Positions 1 through 10,347 of a stretch of 64,000 bases of DNA are shown piece by piece. Each line of letters starts with the position of its first letter. Positions within the stretch are counted from its first letter, which is position 1. The DNA is taken from NCBI RefSeq assembly GCF_013177695.1, contig NZ_WOEY01000032.1, positions 1-64,000 of the forward strand, given 5' to 3'. The DNA is from Paraburkholderia solitsugae (GTDB taxonomy: Bacteria; Pseudomonadota; Gammaproteobacteria; Burkholderiales; Burkholderiaceae). The notes beneath the pieces were generated by a model. The model saw only the letters and a list, made by a program, of their open reading frames with translations, searched no databases and had not been told where the DNA came from. The translations under genes and the position numbers were made by a program.

Positions 1-2
1 TG

Positions 3-165
3 GATGCCGTGGTGGCAGCGGGCGTGCGCGGCATTGTGGTGGCGGGCACGGGCAATGGCTCGATCCACGCGACCATGCAACAGGCATTGGCCGACGCAGC
101 CTCGCAAGGTGTGGCGGTGGTGCGTTCCGTCGCGCGTGGGGGCCGGGCCCGGCACGGGGGCCGGG
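3..165 (+). CDS. L-asparaginase, C-terminal fragment (5' end outside window, 3' end corrupted)
   Basis: The frame opened by the GAT at base 3 carries the conserved asparaginase C-terminal stretch GIVVAGTGNGSIH followed by VAVVRS. After about base 130 the expected continuation (SRVGAGP) appears one frame over, so there is a one-base insertion or error near 130-135. The frame then runs into a G homopolymer with no convincing stop. The enzyme family hydrolyses L-asparagine to aspartate and ammonia. The remaining roughly 30 C-terminal codons are not recognisable. I read this as a genuine gene end damaged by the join described for 140-225. Confidence 0.6.
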
Positions 166-225
166 GCGGGGGGGGGGGGGGGGGACGGGGGGGGGGGGGG
201 CCCGCCCCGCCCCCCGCCGCAACCG
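140..225. other. G/C homopolymer stretch, probable assembly join
   Basis: This stretch is almost entirely G on the + strand and then C, with two long G runs. It sits exactly where a + strand asparaginase loses frame and where a - strand lipoprotein gene loses its body. Both genes are truncated into it and would physically overlap if read through, which real convergent genes would not do here. I infer missing or low-quality sequence rather than biology. Confidence 0.6.
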
Positions 226-278
226 GCGAGCGCCGCGCAGACGAGCAGCAGGGCACGGAGATGAGAAGAGAGTGTCAT
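205..278 (-). CDS. DUF3443-type lipoprotein, N-terminal fragment
   Basis: On the - strand an ATG at 278-276 opens a lipoprotein signal peptide: a short polar start, the hydrophobic core RALLLVCAALA and the lipobox LAGC followed by glycines. The body of the protein is lost in the G/C homopolymer. It lies 65 bases downstream of the DUF2844 gene in the same direction. In Burkholderia genomes a DUF3443 lipoprotein typically follows DUF2844, so the identity comes mainly from context. Function of the family is unknown. A full gene would be about 400 codons. Confidence 0.5.
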
Positions 279-343
279 GGTGTTGTCGGCAATCGATCGT
301 CGAGGCGTTTTCTTGATAGCGTGCGCGCGACGTCAGTGGAAAT

Positions 344-808
344 TCAGTGGAAATCGCTGGCCGTGACGCCCGGCGGCAAGGCCGCGGGCAGCCAGGCGCG
401 CCCTGCGTAGCCGCGCATCGGACCGCCGGATTCCACAATCACGTCCGGGCGGGCCACCCGCGAGGCGTGCAGATTGCCGTCCGGCGCTAACGCGGCGGCA
501 CCCGTCAAGTAGGAGCCGGCGTACCGTCCCAACAGCGCGCGCAGATCCGGCATGGTCGGGCCCTGCCACGTGTAAGCGATGATCTGGCCGGTATTCGTCG
601 CGTACTCGTTGATGGTCGTGTTGCCCGCATCGGTCACCGTGCGCAGGCGTAAGGCGCCGTTCAGCAGCGTTTGCGGCGCGGCGGCGATCGAATTCGCCTC
701 GCTGGACATCGTTCCGCCCAATTCGGCACGCGCGCCGGTGCTGATACACAGCAGGGCAGCCATCATTGCGGGGATGGCGAGGGCCGGGGAAAAACAAGGA
801 TTTGGCAT
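344..808 (-). CDS. DUF2844 exported protein
   Basis: The 154-residue protein starts at the ATG at 808, giving a signal peptide that ends around ARA (cleavage before ELGG). An upstream in-frame ATG at 943 would add 45 residues without a secretory start, so 808 is preferred. The mature part begins with ELGG and is about 130 residues, with a segment resembling NEYATNTGQIIAYTW, as in DUF2844 proteins of Burkholderiaceae. It is probably periplasmic or surface-associated. The next gene on the same strand is the truncated DUF3443 lipoprotein. Function is unknown. Confidence 0.7.
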   Translation of the reverse strand: MPNPCFSPALAIPAMMAALLCISTGARAELGGTMSSEANSIAAAPQTLLNGALRLRTVTDAGNTTINEYATNTGQIIAYTWQGPTMPDLRALLGRYAGSYLTGAAALAPDGNLHASRVARPDVIVESGGPMRGYAGRAWLPAALPPGVTASDFH

Positions 809-1212
809 GGCAATCGGTCTCGCGATTGGAAAAACCGGGAAAACCCGGCAAAACCCGGAACGCTCAGGTTTTATTGAGATGTCAAATTCAAGATAACACT
901 CAGGTTTCCTTATCGTTATCAGGAGCGGCGCACGGCGCTTCATGTAATCTCGAAAATGGCATGCGACGCGGCTGGAAAGTGTCTTTTAAAACAATGATCT
1001 GACAATGAGGTAGGTCATGCCTGACGGCTGATTCGGAAATGTTGTGAATTGTTAAATTTGCTGCTAGGGGAGAGCGGCGCCACCGCGAGCGGGCTCTCCT
1101 CGACAACGGAAAGCTCGCTGAAACTGGGCGATCCGGGGGCCCCCGCATGGGTCGACGCAACCCGCGTTTTTGCCGGCCGCGCGCTGCTCAATTCACGGGC
1201 AAACCCCAGTTT
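809..1212. other. Intergenic region between DUF2844 and bamC
   Basis: This divergent spacer holds the DUF2844 start region and, at its right end, the likely bamC promoter. Only short overlapping frames without family resemblance occur here. A dapA gene, which precedes bamC in Escherichia coli and commonly in relatives, is not present. Confidence 0.5.
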
Positions 1213-1242
1213 TTGCACATGTCTCCCCGGGATCGGTAAAAT
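1213..1242 (+). promoter_or_regulatory. Sigma-70-type promoter for bamC
   Basis: TTGCAC at 1213-1218 and TAAAAT at 1237-1242 are separated by 18 bases, close to the consensus. They lie 54 bases upstream of the bamC ATG. Confidence 0.6.
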
Positions 1243-1295
1243 GTTGGGTTGATCCACGGAAACTTGCCGTGGCGTAGCGGAAGGATTCCCCGAAC

Positions 1296-2528
1296 ATGAC
1301 TGATCTTCGTCTTACCAAGCGGTTTGCAGTAATGCTGATGGCAGGCGGTCTGGTCGCCGGCTGCGGCACCTCGTCGCCGACCAAAATCGACTACAAAAGC
1401 GACTCGAAATCGAAGCAAGTGTCACTTGCTGTACCGCCGAACATGATCGATGAGACGTCCGATCAGCGTTCACTGCCCCCGCAAGGCGGCGAAACCTCGC
1501 TGTCCACGCTCAAGCAGGTCCAGGCGCAAGCCCCGGCCACCAACACCCTGACGGTGGTACCGCCGGTCAACGGCATGCATATCCAGCGCGACGGTACGGA
1601 AAGCTGGCTGGTGATCGACAATAAGGCGCCCGATCAGGCATGGGCGCAGATCCGCCGCTTCTGGCAGGAACAGGGTTTCCTGCTGGTGGTCGACCAGCGC
1701 GACAAGGGTGTGATGGAAACGGACTGGAACGAAACGCACGCGCAGATCAACGAAGGCCTGATCCGCGACACGTTGTCCAAGGCCATGGGCAACAGCTACG
1801 TGAGCTCGGAACGCAACAAGTACCGCACGCGTCTCGAAGCGGCGCCGAATGGCGGCACCTATGTGTTCATCAGCCAGAAGGGTATGCGCGAGGCGATCAC
1901 CGGTACGAATAACGATTCGACCACGTGGCAAGCCAAGCCGAACGATCCGGGCCTCGAACAGGAATACCTGAAGCGGTTGATGGCAGCGCTGGCGCTGGCC
2001 GATTCGCGTACGAATCCGGGCAACACGCAAAGCGCCGAGCTTTCGCCGGCGGGTGCGCAAACAGCACCGAACGCGGCTACGGCAGGTGCGAAGTCGGCGG
2101 CTGCGGCTGCGGCGGCGCAAAACGTGGCACTGTCGGCGCAACCGCCCATGCCGGACGACTCGGCGAACAGCACGGCGGCACAGTTCTCGTCCACCGAGCT
2201 GACCCTCGGCGAGCCGTATGACCGTGCGTGGCTGCGCGTGGGCCTCGCGCTCGACCGCAGCAACTTCACGGTTGACGATCGCGACGCGAGCCGCGGTTTG
2301 TACTTCGTGCGCTACGTCGATCCGAAGGACATGACGTCGGCGGAGCAGGGCTTCTGGAGCCAGGTGTTCCACGGCAAGAAGGAAAAGATCGCCAAGCAGT
2401 ATCTCGTGAACGTGCGCGCGGTCACGCCTGACCAGACCCGTGTGGCCGTGGTCGACGACAAGGGCGCTATCGATCAGAGCCCGCAGGCCAAGCAGATCAT
2501 GAGTCTGATGGTCGACCAGTTGCACTGA
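1296..2528 (+). CDS. bamC: Outer membrane assembly lipoprotein BamC
   Basis: This 410-residue lipoprotein has a signal peptide with lipobox LVAGC (Cys near residue 23). An unstructured linker containing SLAVPPN follows, as in the N-terminal BamD-binding segment of BamC. Two helix-grip domains come next, around residues 95-225 and 290-405, separated by an Ala-rich linker. BamC is a non-essential subunit of the BAM complex that inserts beta-barrel proteins into the outer membrane. The gene stands alone between its own promoter and a strong terminator, without dapA upstream. Its length is slightly above the E. coli protein (344) because of the Ala-rich linker. Confidence 0.88.
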   Translation: MTDLRLTKRFAVMLMAGGLVAGCGTSSPTKIDYKSDSKSKQVSLAVPPNMIDETSDQRSLPPQGGETSLSTLKQVQAQAPATNTLTVVPPVNGMHIQRDGTESWLVIDNKAPDQAWAQIRRFWQEQGFLLVVDQRDKGVMETDWNETHAQINEGLIRDTLSKAMGNSYVSSERNKYRTRLEAAPNGGTYVFISQKGMREAITGTNNDSTTWQAKPNDPGLEQEYLKRLMAALALADSRTNPGNTQSAELSPAGAQTAPNAATAGAKSAAAAAAAQNVALSAQPPMPDDSANSTAAQFSSTELTLGEPYDRAWLRVGLALDRSNFTVDDRDASRGLYFVRYVDPKDMTSAEQGFWSQVFHGKKEKIAKQYLVNVRAVTPDQTRVAVVDDKGAIDQSPQAKQIMSLMVDQLH

Positions 2529-2564
2529 ACAAAGGCGTAGCAACCAGCGAACGCTGTTAGAAAA

Positions 2565-2597
2565 CCCGCCCGGCATGCAGCCGGGCGGGTTTTTTTT
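2565..2597 (+). terminator. Rho-independent terminator of bamC
   Basis: A perfect 10-bp GC-rich stem (CCCGCCCGGC and its complement) with a 5-base loop is followed by eight T residues, 37 bases after the bamC stop. Confidence 0.9.
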
Positions 2598-2712
2598 ATG
2601 CCCACTTTTCCTTCCTCGCGCCGTAAGCCGTTAGACCACCGTTTTGGCGCGCACGTGTTTTGCTTTCCGTCTGAAACACCGGTACGAACCGGAGCTCAAC
2701 GGGGAGATGGCT

Positions 2713-2868
2713 ATGTTTGACGTGATTCCTTACTGGATGTGGGCGACGAGCTTGCTCGTCCTGGCGCTGGTGTGCGGCGCAGCTTTGGCGCCGCGCGAGA
2801 CGCGCCGGCCAACGGGGCTGCGGGTCAGGCATACGGCTTCGCAACGCACGAAATGGCCGGTGCCCTGA
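2713..2868 (+). CDS. Small predicted membrane protein (hypothetical)
   Basis: This 51-codon frame begins at an ATG six bases after a GGGGAG ribosome site. It encodes one hydrophobic helix (about residues 6-24) and then a basic, Arg-rich tail. I do not recognise a family. It sits between bamC and a candidate sigma-54 promoter. The ribosome site and membrane segment are the only support. Confidence 0.35.
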   Translation: MFDVIPYWMWATSLLVLALVCGAALAPRETRRPTGLRVRHTASQRTKWPVP

Positions 2869-2928
2869 TGGTCGTGTCGCTTCAAACGGTTGAAGCAGGA
2901 CTGCGCGGCCGCCACTGTGCGGCTGCAT

Positions 2929-2957
2929 GTAACGTGACGTTACCCCGGTGACGTAAC
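2929..2957 (+). promoter_or_regulatory. Repeated activator-like site upstream of sigma-54 promoter
   Basis: GTGACGTTAC (2934-2943) and GTGACGTAAC (2948-2957) are near-identical direct repeats 14 bases apart. The first is part of the near-palindrome GTAACGTGACGTTAC (2929-2943). They lie about 100-130 bases upstream of the -24 element, a usual distance for enhancer sites of sigma-54 activators. The activator is unknown. Confidence 0.4.
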
Positions 2958-3057
2958 TCGCAAACCCCCTTCTGCCGATCCTGTCAATACCCTTTCGTCG
3001 CAAAAAATCACAATAACAATCAATGGCTTGCAAAAAATTTTCATGAATTTGCATAAC

Positions 3058-3073
3058 TGGCACGCAAGCTGCT
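3058..3073 (+). promoter_or_regulatory. Sigma-54 (RpoN) promoter
   Basis: TGGCACG-N4-CTGCT has GG (3059-3060) and GC (3071-3072) exactly 12 bases apart, matching the RpoN -24/-12 consensus TGGCACG-N4-TTGCW at all but one position. An AT-rich stretch precedes it (2998-3055), as expected for a bending or IHF site. The predicted start is around 3082-3085. Confidence 0.65.
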
Positions 3074-3083
3074 TTTAAAGACT

Positions 3084-3290
3084 CATGGGGCCGGATTCGT
3101 AACATCCGACATGAGTTCGCGGCGAGTTTCCAATCGACGGTTCCCAGACCATTTCAGCACCGGCGAATGAACCGGTGCTCAGCCCGATGACGGCCTGCGC
3201 GCGTGGCGCGCGGCCTCGGTGGCCCCGTCGCCTATCCTCGTAGGGCGACGGTTTCGCCCGCACTCCAACGGAGTGCGGGCTATTTTTTTG
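3084..3290 (+). ncRNA. Candidate sigma-54-dependent small RNA, about 205 nt
   Basis: The interval from the predicted RpoN start to a strong terminator contains no plausible reading frame but several hairpins. One has 8-bp arms AGCACCGG (about 3158-3181), one has CCGTCGCC arms around 3225-3252, and the terminator stem is at 3256-3280. The neighbouring EamA gene runs the other way and ends at 3383, so the + strand terminator has no protein-coding client. I could not match it to an RNA family by eye. Confidence 0.55.
3256..3289 (+). terminator. Rho-independent terminator of the candidate sRNA
   Basis: A perfect 11-bp stem (GCCCGCACTCC and its complement) with a 3-base loop is followed by TATTTTTTT on the + strand only. 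Confidence 0.88.
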
Positions 3291-3382
3291 GGTGCTCGGA
3301 ATGCGTGGCCAAGCCGCGGACGCGGCAAGTGGTGCAGGACGGGAAAGCGGCGACGCTAAAGGAAGCGTCGCGCGAAGCAATT

Positions 3383-4309
3383 TCAGGTATCGGCGCGACG
3401 CGGCCCTACCCAAGGCAGGCGTTTGATCACGCCCGTGGCAAGCGCGGTGCCGACGAGAATCACGCCACAGCCTTCCAGCATGCCCGGCGACACGCTTTCG
3501 CCGAGAAACAATGCGCCCCACAGAATGCCGAAGATCGGGATCACGAAGGTCACCGTAATCGCGCGTGCCGGCCCGACCACCGCGATCAGATGGAAGAACA
3601 GCATGTACGCAACGCCGGTACACGCGACGCCCAGCGCGATGACCGCGCCCCACGCGTGCAGCGAGATTGGCGCGGCCGGCCAGTAGATGGCGGCGAGCGG
3701 CAGCAGCACGATGGTGGCGCCGGTCATCGTTCCAGTTGCGACGGTCAGGGCGTCGACGCCGGTCAGGTGGCGCTTCGTGTAATTGGCGGCGATGCCGTAA
3801 AGCAGCGTGGCGCCGAGCGCGGCGGCGGCCGCGAGCGCCGTGCTCAACGGCGTGGCGGCCGAACCGTTCGGTGTGGCGATCTGATCCCACACCAGCATCA
3901 GGACGCCGAAAAAGCCGATCACAAGACCGACCGTGCGCAGCGCGCTCAGGCGGTCGCGCAGCCATAGAAACGCGACGAGTGCGCCCCACAGCGGCGTGGA
4001 CGCATTGATCACGGAGGTCACGCCCGCCGACAGCGTCAGCTCGGCATACGCGAACAGGCAGAACGGTGCCGCTGAATTCAGGATGCCGACCACCAGCAGC
4101 GGAAAGGCGCGCGTGCGCAGGATCGTCGCGGACTGGCGCAGCGGCCGCCGCGCGACTAGCACAACTGCGAGGAAGATCGCGCCGATGCCGACGCGCAACG
4201 CCATCAGCGGCGCGACGCCGAAGTCGGCCACGCCGACGCGGATAAACAGAAACGAGGCACCCCATAGGGCGGCCAGGATCAGCAATTGCAACAGGCTTTT
4301 GGGATTCAT
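3383..4309 (-). CDS. EamA/DMT-family transporter
   Basis: The 308-residue integral membrane protein has about ten hydrophobic helices in two EamA repeats. It opens with LAALWGASFLFIRV, typical of the first DMT helix, and GALFLGE occurs in the ninth, a family hallmark. Start chosen at 4309 (MNPKSLL); 14 upstream codons are hydrophilic and unlike the family. DMT proteins export or exchange small metabolites such as amino acids and purines; the substrate cannot be told from sequence. It is monocistronic. Confidence 0.8.
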   Translation of the reverse strand: MNPKSLLQLLILAALWGASFLFIRVGVADFGVAPLMALRVGIGAIFLAVVLVARRPLRQSATILRTRAFPLLVVGILNSAAPFCLFAYAELTLSAGVTSVINASTPLWGALVAFLWLRDRLSALRTVGLVIGFFGVLMLVWDQIATPNGSAATPLSTALAAAAALGATLLYGIAANYTKRHLTGVDALTVATGTMTGATIVLLPLAAIYWPAAPISLHAWGAVIALGVACTGVAYMLFFHLIAVVGPARAITVTFVIPIFGILWGALFLGESVSPGMLEGCGVILVGTALATGVIKRLPWVGPRRADT

Positions 4310-4675
4310 TGTCGTGGCGCCGCGCGCGGTTGAGTCGAGACACACGCGCATCGTAACAGCGCGATCGCGCGAAACGTTTCACGTTGGAATGAAACAGCAA
4401 GAGTCGGGGGATGACGGGCGTCTGATCGTCTTCATCGTAAGCGCAGTCGAGCTGACGGCAAAGCGAGCATTTCTCACGCTGATGTGAGAAAAATTGCGAT
4501 GAGATTGGCTTGATGGAGAGGTGAAGTGAGGCCCGGCGCGGTGAGCGCTTGTCGAGCGTGAATTATATTGCGGTAGTGCACCAGCCGCGCCGACTTGAAC
4601 AGCAGCACCGTCAGCACCATCAGAACCGGCCGCTCACGCTGCCTCGGGCGGGTCGAATGCATGCCGCCCAAGAAA
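4310..4675. other. Intergenic region upstream of the EamA gene
   Basis: No gene is supported here. It contains a 7-bp inverted repeat (TTCTCAC at 4471-4477, complement at 4484-4490, 6-base spacer). It ends at the terminator hairpin of the downstream lactate permease gene. Confidence 0.4.
4471..4490. promoter_or_regulatory. Inverted repeat, possible operator
   Basis: The arms TTCTCAC and GTGAGAA flank a 6-base spacer, about 160 bases upstream of the EamA start. Only the symmetry supports it. Confidence 0.25.
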
Positions 4676-4704
4676 GCGGGCGTGCCCGAAAGAGCACGCC
4701 CGCC
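4676..4704 (-). terminator. Terminator of the lactate permease gene
   Basis: A 10-bp GC-rich stem (arms GCGGGCGTGC) is followed on the - strand by TTTCTT. It lies about 105 bases beyond the permease stop. The tail is interrupted, so strength is moderate. Confidence 0.6.
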
Positions 4705-4809
4705 GATCTACCCATGCAGATGTCAACTCGCTGATCGGACCCACCGCGCAAGCTGCCGCTTCAAGGAATGGGCAAGCGCGTGCAATGACGTCGAAGGGCG
4801 AGGCGCACC

Positions 4810-6408
4810 TCAGTGCGGAATCATCCCCTGCAGGAAGTTCTGCTGCAGCCAGACCAACACGCCGAGGATCACCGTCAACAGAATCGAATGTTTGAAGGTC
4901 TTGGCGAACACCACGCCTTCCTTGCCTTTGAGTTCGGTCGTCGCCACGCCGGTCGAGATGTTTTGCGGCGAGATCATCTTGCCCATCACACCACCCGACG
5001 AATTAGTCGCTGCCATCAGGATCGGGTTCAGGTTCAGTTGATGCGCCGCCACCACTTGCAGGTTGCCGAACAGCGCGTTGCCCGAGGTGTCGCTGCCGGA
5101 CAGGAACACCGCGACCCAGCCGAGGAACGCCGACACCAGCGGAAAGAACGGTCCGACCGACGCAACGCCGAGCCCGAGCGTGTAGGTGAGCCCCGAGTAG
5201 TTCATCAGATAGGCGAGCGCGACGATGGTCGCCACCGTCAGAATGGCGATGCGCGTCTGCACCCAGGTGTCGACAATGGCCTTGCCAAATTCGCTCACCC
5301 CGAGACCCGTCACGAACGACGTGATGATGGCGGCCACCAGAATCGCCGTGCCGGTGGCGAGCGGCTGGAAGTCCCACACCGCGCCGTACGGCGTGTTGTA
5401 CAGGGTGATGAACACGGCCTTGTCGAGGCCCGGCCACGGCACCTTGACGTCGCCGATCAGGAAGATTTTGGCGATGGTCCAGACAATCACCACCGCCGAG
5501 ACAATGATCCACGGATACCACCCCTGGCCGCCACTGATCTTGCCGCGCACTTCGCCCACACGATCGATGTTGATCGCGAACTTCGGATCGGCGGCGGGCC
5601 TCCATACGCGCAGGAACGCGATGGTGAGGATCAGCGACACCAACGATGACAACACGTCGGTCAGGCTGTAGTTCACGTAGTTCGACGCGACGAACTGTGT
5701 CAGCGCGAAGCTCGCACCTGACACCAGCAGCACCGGCCACACGCGCAGCATGTTACGAAAACCCGCATAGACACCGATCACATAGAACGGCAGCAGGAAG
5801 GCGAAGAACGGCAACTGGCGGCCGACCATCTTGGCGAGCGAATCGGCCGGCAGATGCGTGACCGCACCGAGCACCGTGATCGGCACGCCGAGGGCGCCGA
5901 AGGCAACCGGCGCGGTGTTGAAGATCAGCGTGAAGGTGAGCGCTTCGAGGGTGGGAAAACCGAGCAGGATCAGTAACGAACTGGTGATCGCGACCGGCGT
6001 GCCGAAGCCGGAAATCCCTTCGAGCAGCGCGCCGAAAGAAAAACCGATCACGACCAGCACGACGCGGCGGTCGTTCGGCAGGTTATCGATCATCCACATG
6101 CGGAAGGCCGCGAAGCGACCCGAGCGCTGCGAGATGTTGTAGAGCAGGATCGCTGTGAACACGATCCACATCACCGGCCAGCAGGCGAACACCGCACCAT
6201 TGGCCAGGGAAGCAGCCGCGAGTCCAACCGGGAACTGCCAGATGAAGATCGCCACGATTAGCCCGACGATCAGGCCCGCGAGCGAGGCCTGCCAGGCTGG
6301 CCGGCGCGCCCAGCCAAGCAATAGCAACACGACAATGATCGGCAAGGCGGCGACGAGGAACGACAGCGATAGCGAATTGCCGACTGGAGTGAGTAGTTGG
6401 TGAAACAT
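4810..6408 (-). CDS. lldP: L-lactate permease (LctP family)
   Basis: The 532-residue polytopic protein (about 12-14 helices) matches the lactate permease family. It has the N-terminal block with LGWARRPAW, the conserved GISGFGTPVAI segment near residue 145 and the SGSDTSGNALFGNLQ segment in the C-terminal half. It imports L-lactate (also D-lactate and glycolate) with protons. Start at 6408 is supported by a GAAGGAAA site; the longer frame adds 15 polar residues. No lactate dehydrogenase or lldR gene is adjacent, so catabolic partners lie elsewhere. Confidence 0.9.
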   Translation of the reverse strand: MFHQLLTPVGNSLSLSFLVAALPIIVVLLLLGWARRPAWQASLAGLIVGLIVAIFIWQFPVGLAAASLANGAVFACWPVMWIVFTAILLYNISQRSGRFAAFRMWMIDNLPNDRRVVLVVIGFSFGALLEGISGFGTPVAITSSLLILLGFPTLEALTFTLIFNTAPVAFGALGVPITVLGAVTHLPADSLAKMVGRQLPFFAFLLPFYVIGVYAGFRNMLRVWPVLLVSGASFALTQFVASNYVNYSLTDVLSSLVSLILTIAFLRVWRPAADPKFAINIDRVGEVRGKISGGQGWYPWIIVSAVVIVWTIAKIFLIGDVKVPWPGLDKAVFITLYNTPYGAVWDFQPLATGTAILVAAIITSFVTGLGVSEFGKAIVDTWVQTRIAILTVATIVALAYLMNYSGLTYTLGLGVASVGPFFPLVSAFLGWVAVFLSGSDTSGNALFGNLQVVAAHQLNLNPILMAATNSSGGVMGKMISPQNISTGVATTELKGKEGVVFAKTFKHSILLTVILGVLVWLQQNFLQGMIPH

Positions 6409-6812
6409 CACGTTTCCTTCGTTGTTGTTCGAAATCGACGCGGGACTACGCACTGCGGGGCGCGTCGTTCTGGCAGGACGGATGGGCGCAGGCGGGGCGT
6501 GCAGGACGCGCCGGGTCGCTTATTTAAACAAGTACTGCGTGTGGCTTTCCGAAGCATAGAGCCCGGGCGTGGCGCGTCAAGAAGGGAAAGTACGGGCGAT
6601 GGAGAGAAGGAGACGCCGCGTTTTGCGTGCCGGGATCGTCGCGGCATGATGCGCGTGGGGCCGGTTCGGCGTGACATCGCGAGTGCCGGGTGGCATGCCG
6701 ATTTTCGGGCAACACGGGGGTGCGCACGTAGTGCGGCCTGGGTCCGTCCAGTGCTCAGGTCGCTGCGGGCACGGGACGGTCAAAGCAGATCAGCGAGATT
6801 CGGCGGCGAGAT
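6409..6812. other. Intergenic region between the lactate permease gene and a lipoprotein gene
   Basis: About 400 bases form the upstream region of the permease gene. I see no gene, RNA or clear operator, only overlapping low-quality frames. Confidence 0.5.
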
Positions 6813-7340
6813 TCAGTGCCAGTGACCGTGGCCACCCCCCCAATAGCCACCGTGGCCACCCCAATAGCCGCCGCGGCCGCCACAACAATAGCCGCCGAAG
6901 CCGAAACCGATCGAGACCGATGGCCCGTACCAGCCGGGGTAGCCATAGTAGGCTGGATAAGCGGGGTACGGCGGATAGTAGGCAGGATAGGCGGGCGCAA
7001 CGTAGACGGGCGGGGGCGGCGCGGCTGCAACCGTATAAGCGGGCAGCGGGTTCTGCTGGGCGTTCTGGGCCCGCTGCGCTGACGATTGCTGCTGTGTCAG
7101 CTGTGCCGCCTGTGGATCGGGCGGCCCGACCTGCATGTCCTGTTGCGTAGCGCCTGCGGGGACCGTGGCGTAATACGGATAGTAGCCGCCCGGGTAGTAA
7201 CCGTAGGGGTAATAGCAGCCCGACAACGTCAGCATGCAGACCGCGCCGGCGAGCGCAAGCCCCGTTTGTGAACTGCGTGGGAAGCGGCGCGGCAGTCGCT
7301 GGCTGATCATGCTAACCGTGTTGATGATGCGGGACTTCAT
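6813..7340 (-). CDS. Tyr/Pro/Gly-rich lipoprotein (hypothetical)
   Basis: This 175-residue protein has a long basic N-terminus and a signal peptide with lipobox LTLSGC (Cys near 42). Low-complexity sequence follows: a YYPYGYYPGG tract, a Gln-rich middle (about 75-98), a Pro/Tyr/Ala tract (YPAYYPPYPAYPAYYG), and a C-terminal GG(Y/H)WGG repeat ending in GHWH. Aromatic and glycine-rich repeats like these are known in outer-surface structural proteins, but I assign no function. The His/Gly tail could bind metal. It is monocistronic. A start nearer the signal peptide (MISQRL) is possible. Confidence 0.6.
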   Translation of the reverse strand: MKSRIINTVSMISQRLPRRFPRSSQTGLALAGAVCMLTLSGCYYPYGYYPGGYYPYYATVPAGATQQDMQVGPPDPQAAQLTQQQSSAQRAQNAQQNPLPAYTVAAAPPPPVYVAPAYPAYYPPYPAYPAYYGYPGWYGPSVSIGFGFGGYCCGGRGGYWGGHGGYWGGGHGHWH

Positions 7341-7547
7341 GACGCGCTCCTGTTTGAAACGGACGCCGCGATCCGGGGCGTTATGGCTTCAGCTTACGCC
7401 CCCGTCGCACCGGCAGGATTGCAAAACCGTAACGGCTTATTTCACGTCATTGCAAAGCATTTTTCGAAGCAACCGGCATGGCGCCGGTTGGCTTAGTCGT
7501 GTGTTCCCCTTCGGTCAGCATGCGGCGTGTCCGTCCGCGCAGAAACG

Positions 7548-7572
7548 CAAAAGCCCGCCAGTGGCGGGCTTC
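7548..7572 (-). terminator. Terminator of thiC
   Basis: On the - strand an 8-bp stem AGCCCGCC / GGCGGGCT with a 3-base loop is followed by TTTT, about 70 bases past the thiC stop. Confidence 0.75.
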
Positions 7573-7640
7573 GGTGCTGCAATGCAGTAACGCAGACGTT
7601 CGAATGGCGGGCGCATACCTGTGCGCCCGCGATCCTTACC

Positions 7641-9857
<2,217 letters not shown>

Positions 9858-9936
9858 TCAGCCGCGCACTATTCTTATTGTGATAGGGCTGCCGGGGAAT
9901 GCGGCGCAGCAGTTCTGCGTCGCGAAGGTGTTTTGC

Positions 9937-10347
9937 TTACAGCGTGAAATCGTCGGCGGCTTCGGGCTGAAACAGGATCTTTTCGAGCTTCAGGACTTTC
10001 TCCGTGCCGCTCGGCGGTGTGAAGCGGATGCGTTCGCCGCGCTTGGCGCCGAGCAGCGCAAGACCGAGTGGCGAAAACACATTCAGGCGGCCTTGTGCGA
10101 AGTCCGCGTTGGGCGGATAGACAACCGTCCAGGTCATCGGCTCGCCGCTGGTTTCGTCGACCAGCGTGGCTTGCGAATTCATCGTAACAATGTTCGCGGG
10201 GATGTCGCGCGATTCGACGATCACGGCGCGTTCGAGGACGCCGTCGAGCATGTCTTGCAATTTGGCGTCGGCGCCGGGCGCGGCCGCGTGCTTTTCAAGA
10301 CGAGCGACGTCGAGCTCGGTGAGGTAACAGGGTTTCGTCTTTTTCAT
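9937..10347 (-). CDS. rnk: Regulator of nucleoside diphosphate kinase Rnk
   Basis: The 136-residue protein matches the usual Rnk length. It is built from a short N-terminal helical part, ending near residue 45, and a C-terminal GreA/GreB-type FKBP-like domain with NVFSPLGLALLGAKRG. Rnk family proteins resemble transcript cleavage factors and bind RNA polymerase; in E. coli Rnk affects Ndk levels. It is monocistronic, with about 530 bases of open sequence upstream. Confidence 0.85.
   Translation of the reverse strand: MKKTKPCYLTELDVARLEKHAAAPGADAKLQDMLDGVLERAVIVESRDIPANIVTMNSQATLVDETSGEPMTWTVVYPPNADFAQGRLNVFSPLGLALLGAKRGERIRFTPPSGTEKVLKLEKILFQPEAADDFTL

Noticed and set aside
3203..3967. A 254-codon + strand frame over the sRNA end and the EamA gene
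   Set aside because: It reads through a strong terminator and is antisense to a clear transporter gene; composition is Arg/Gly/His-rich.
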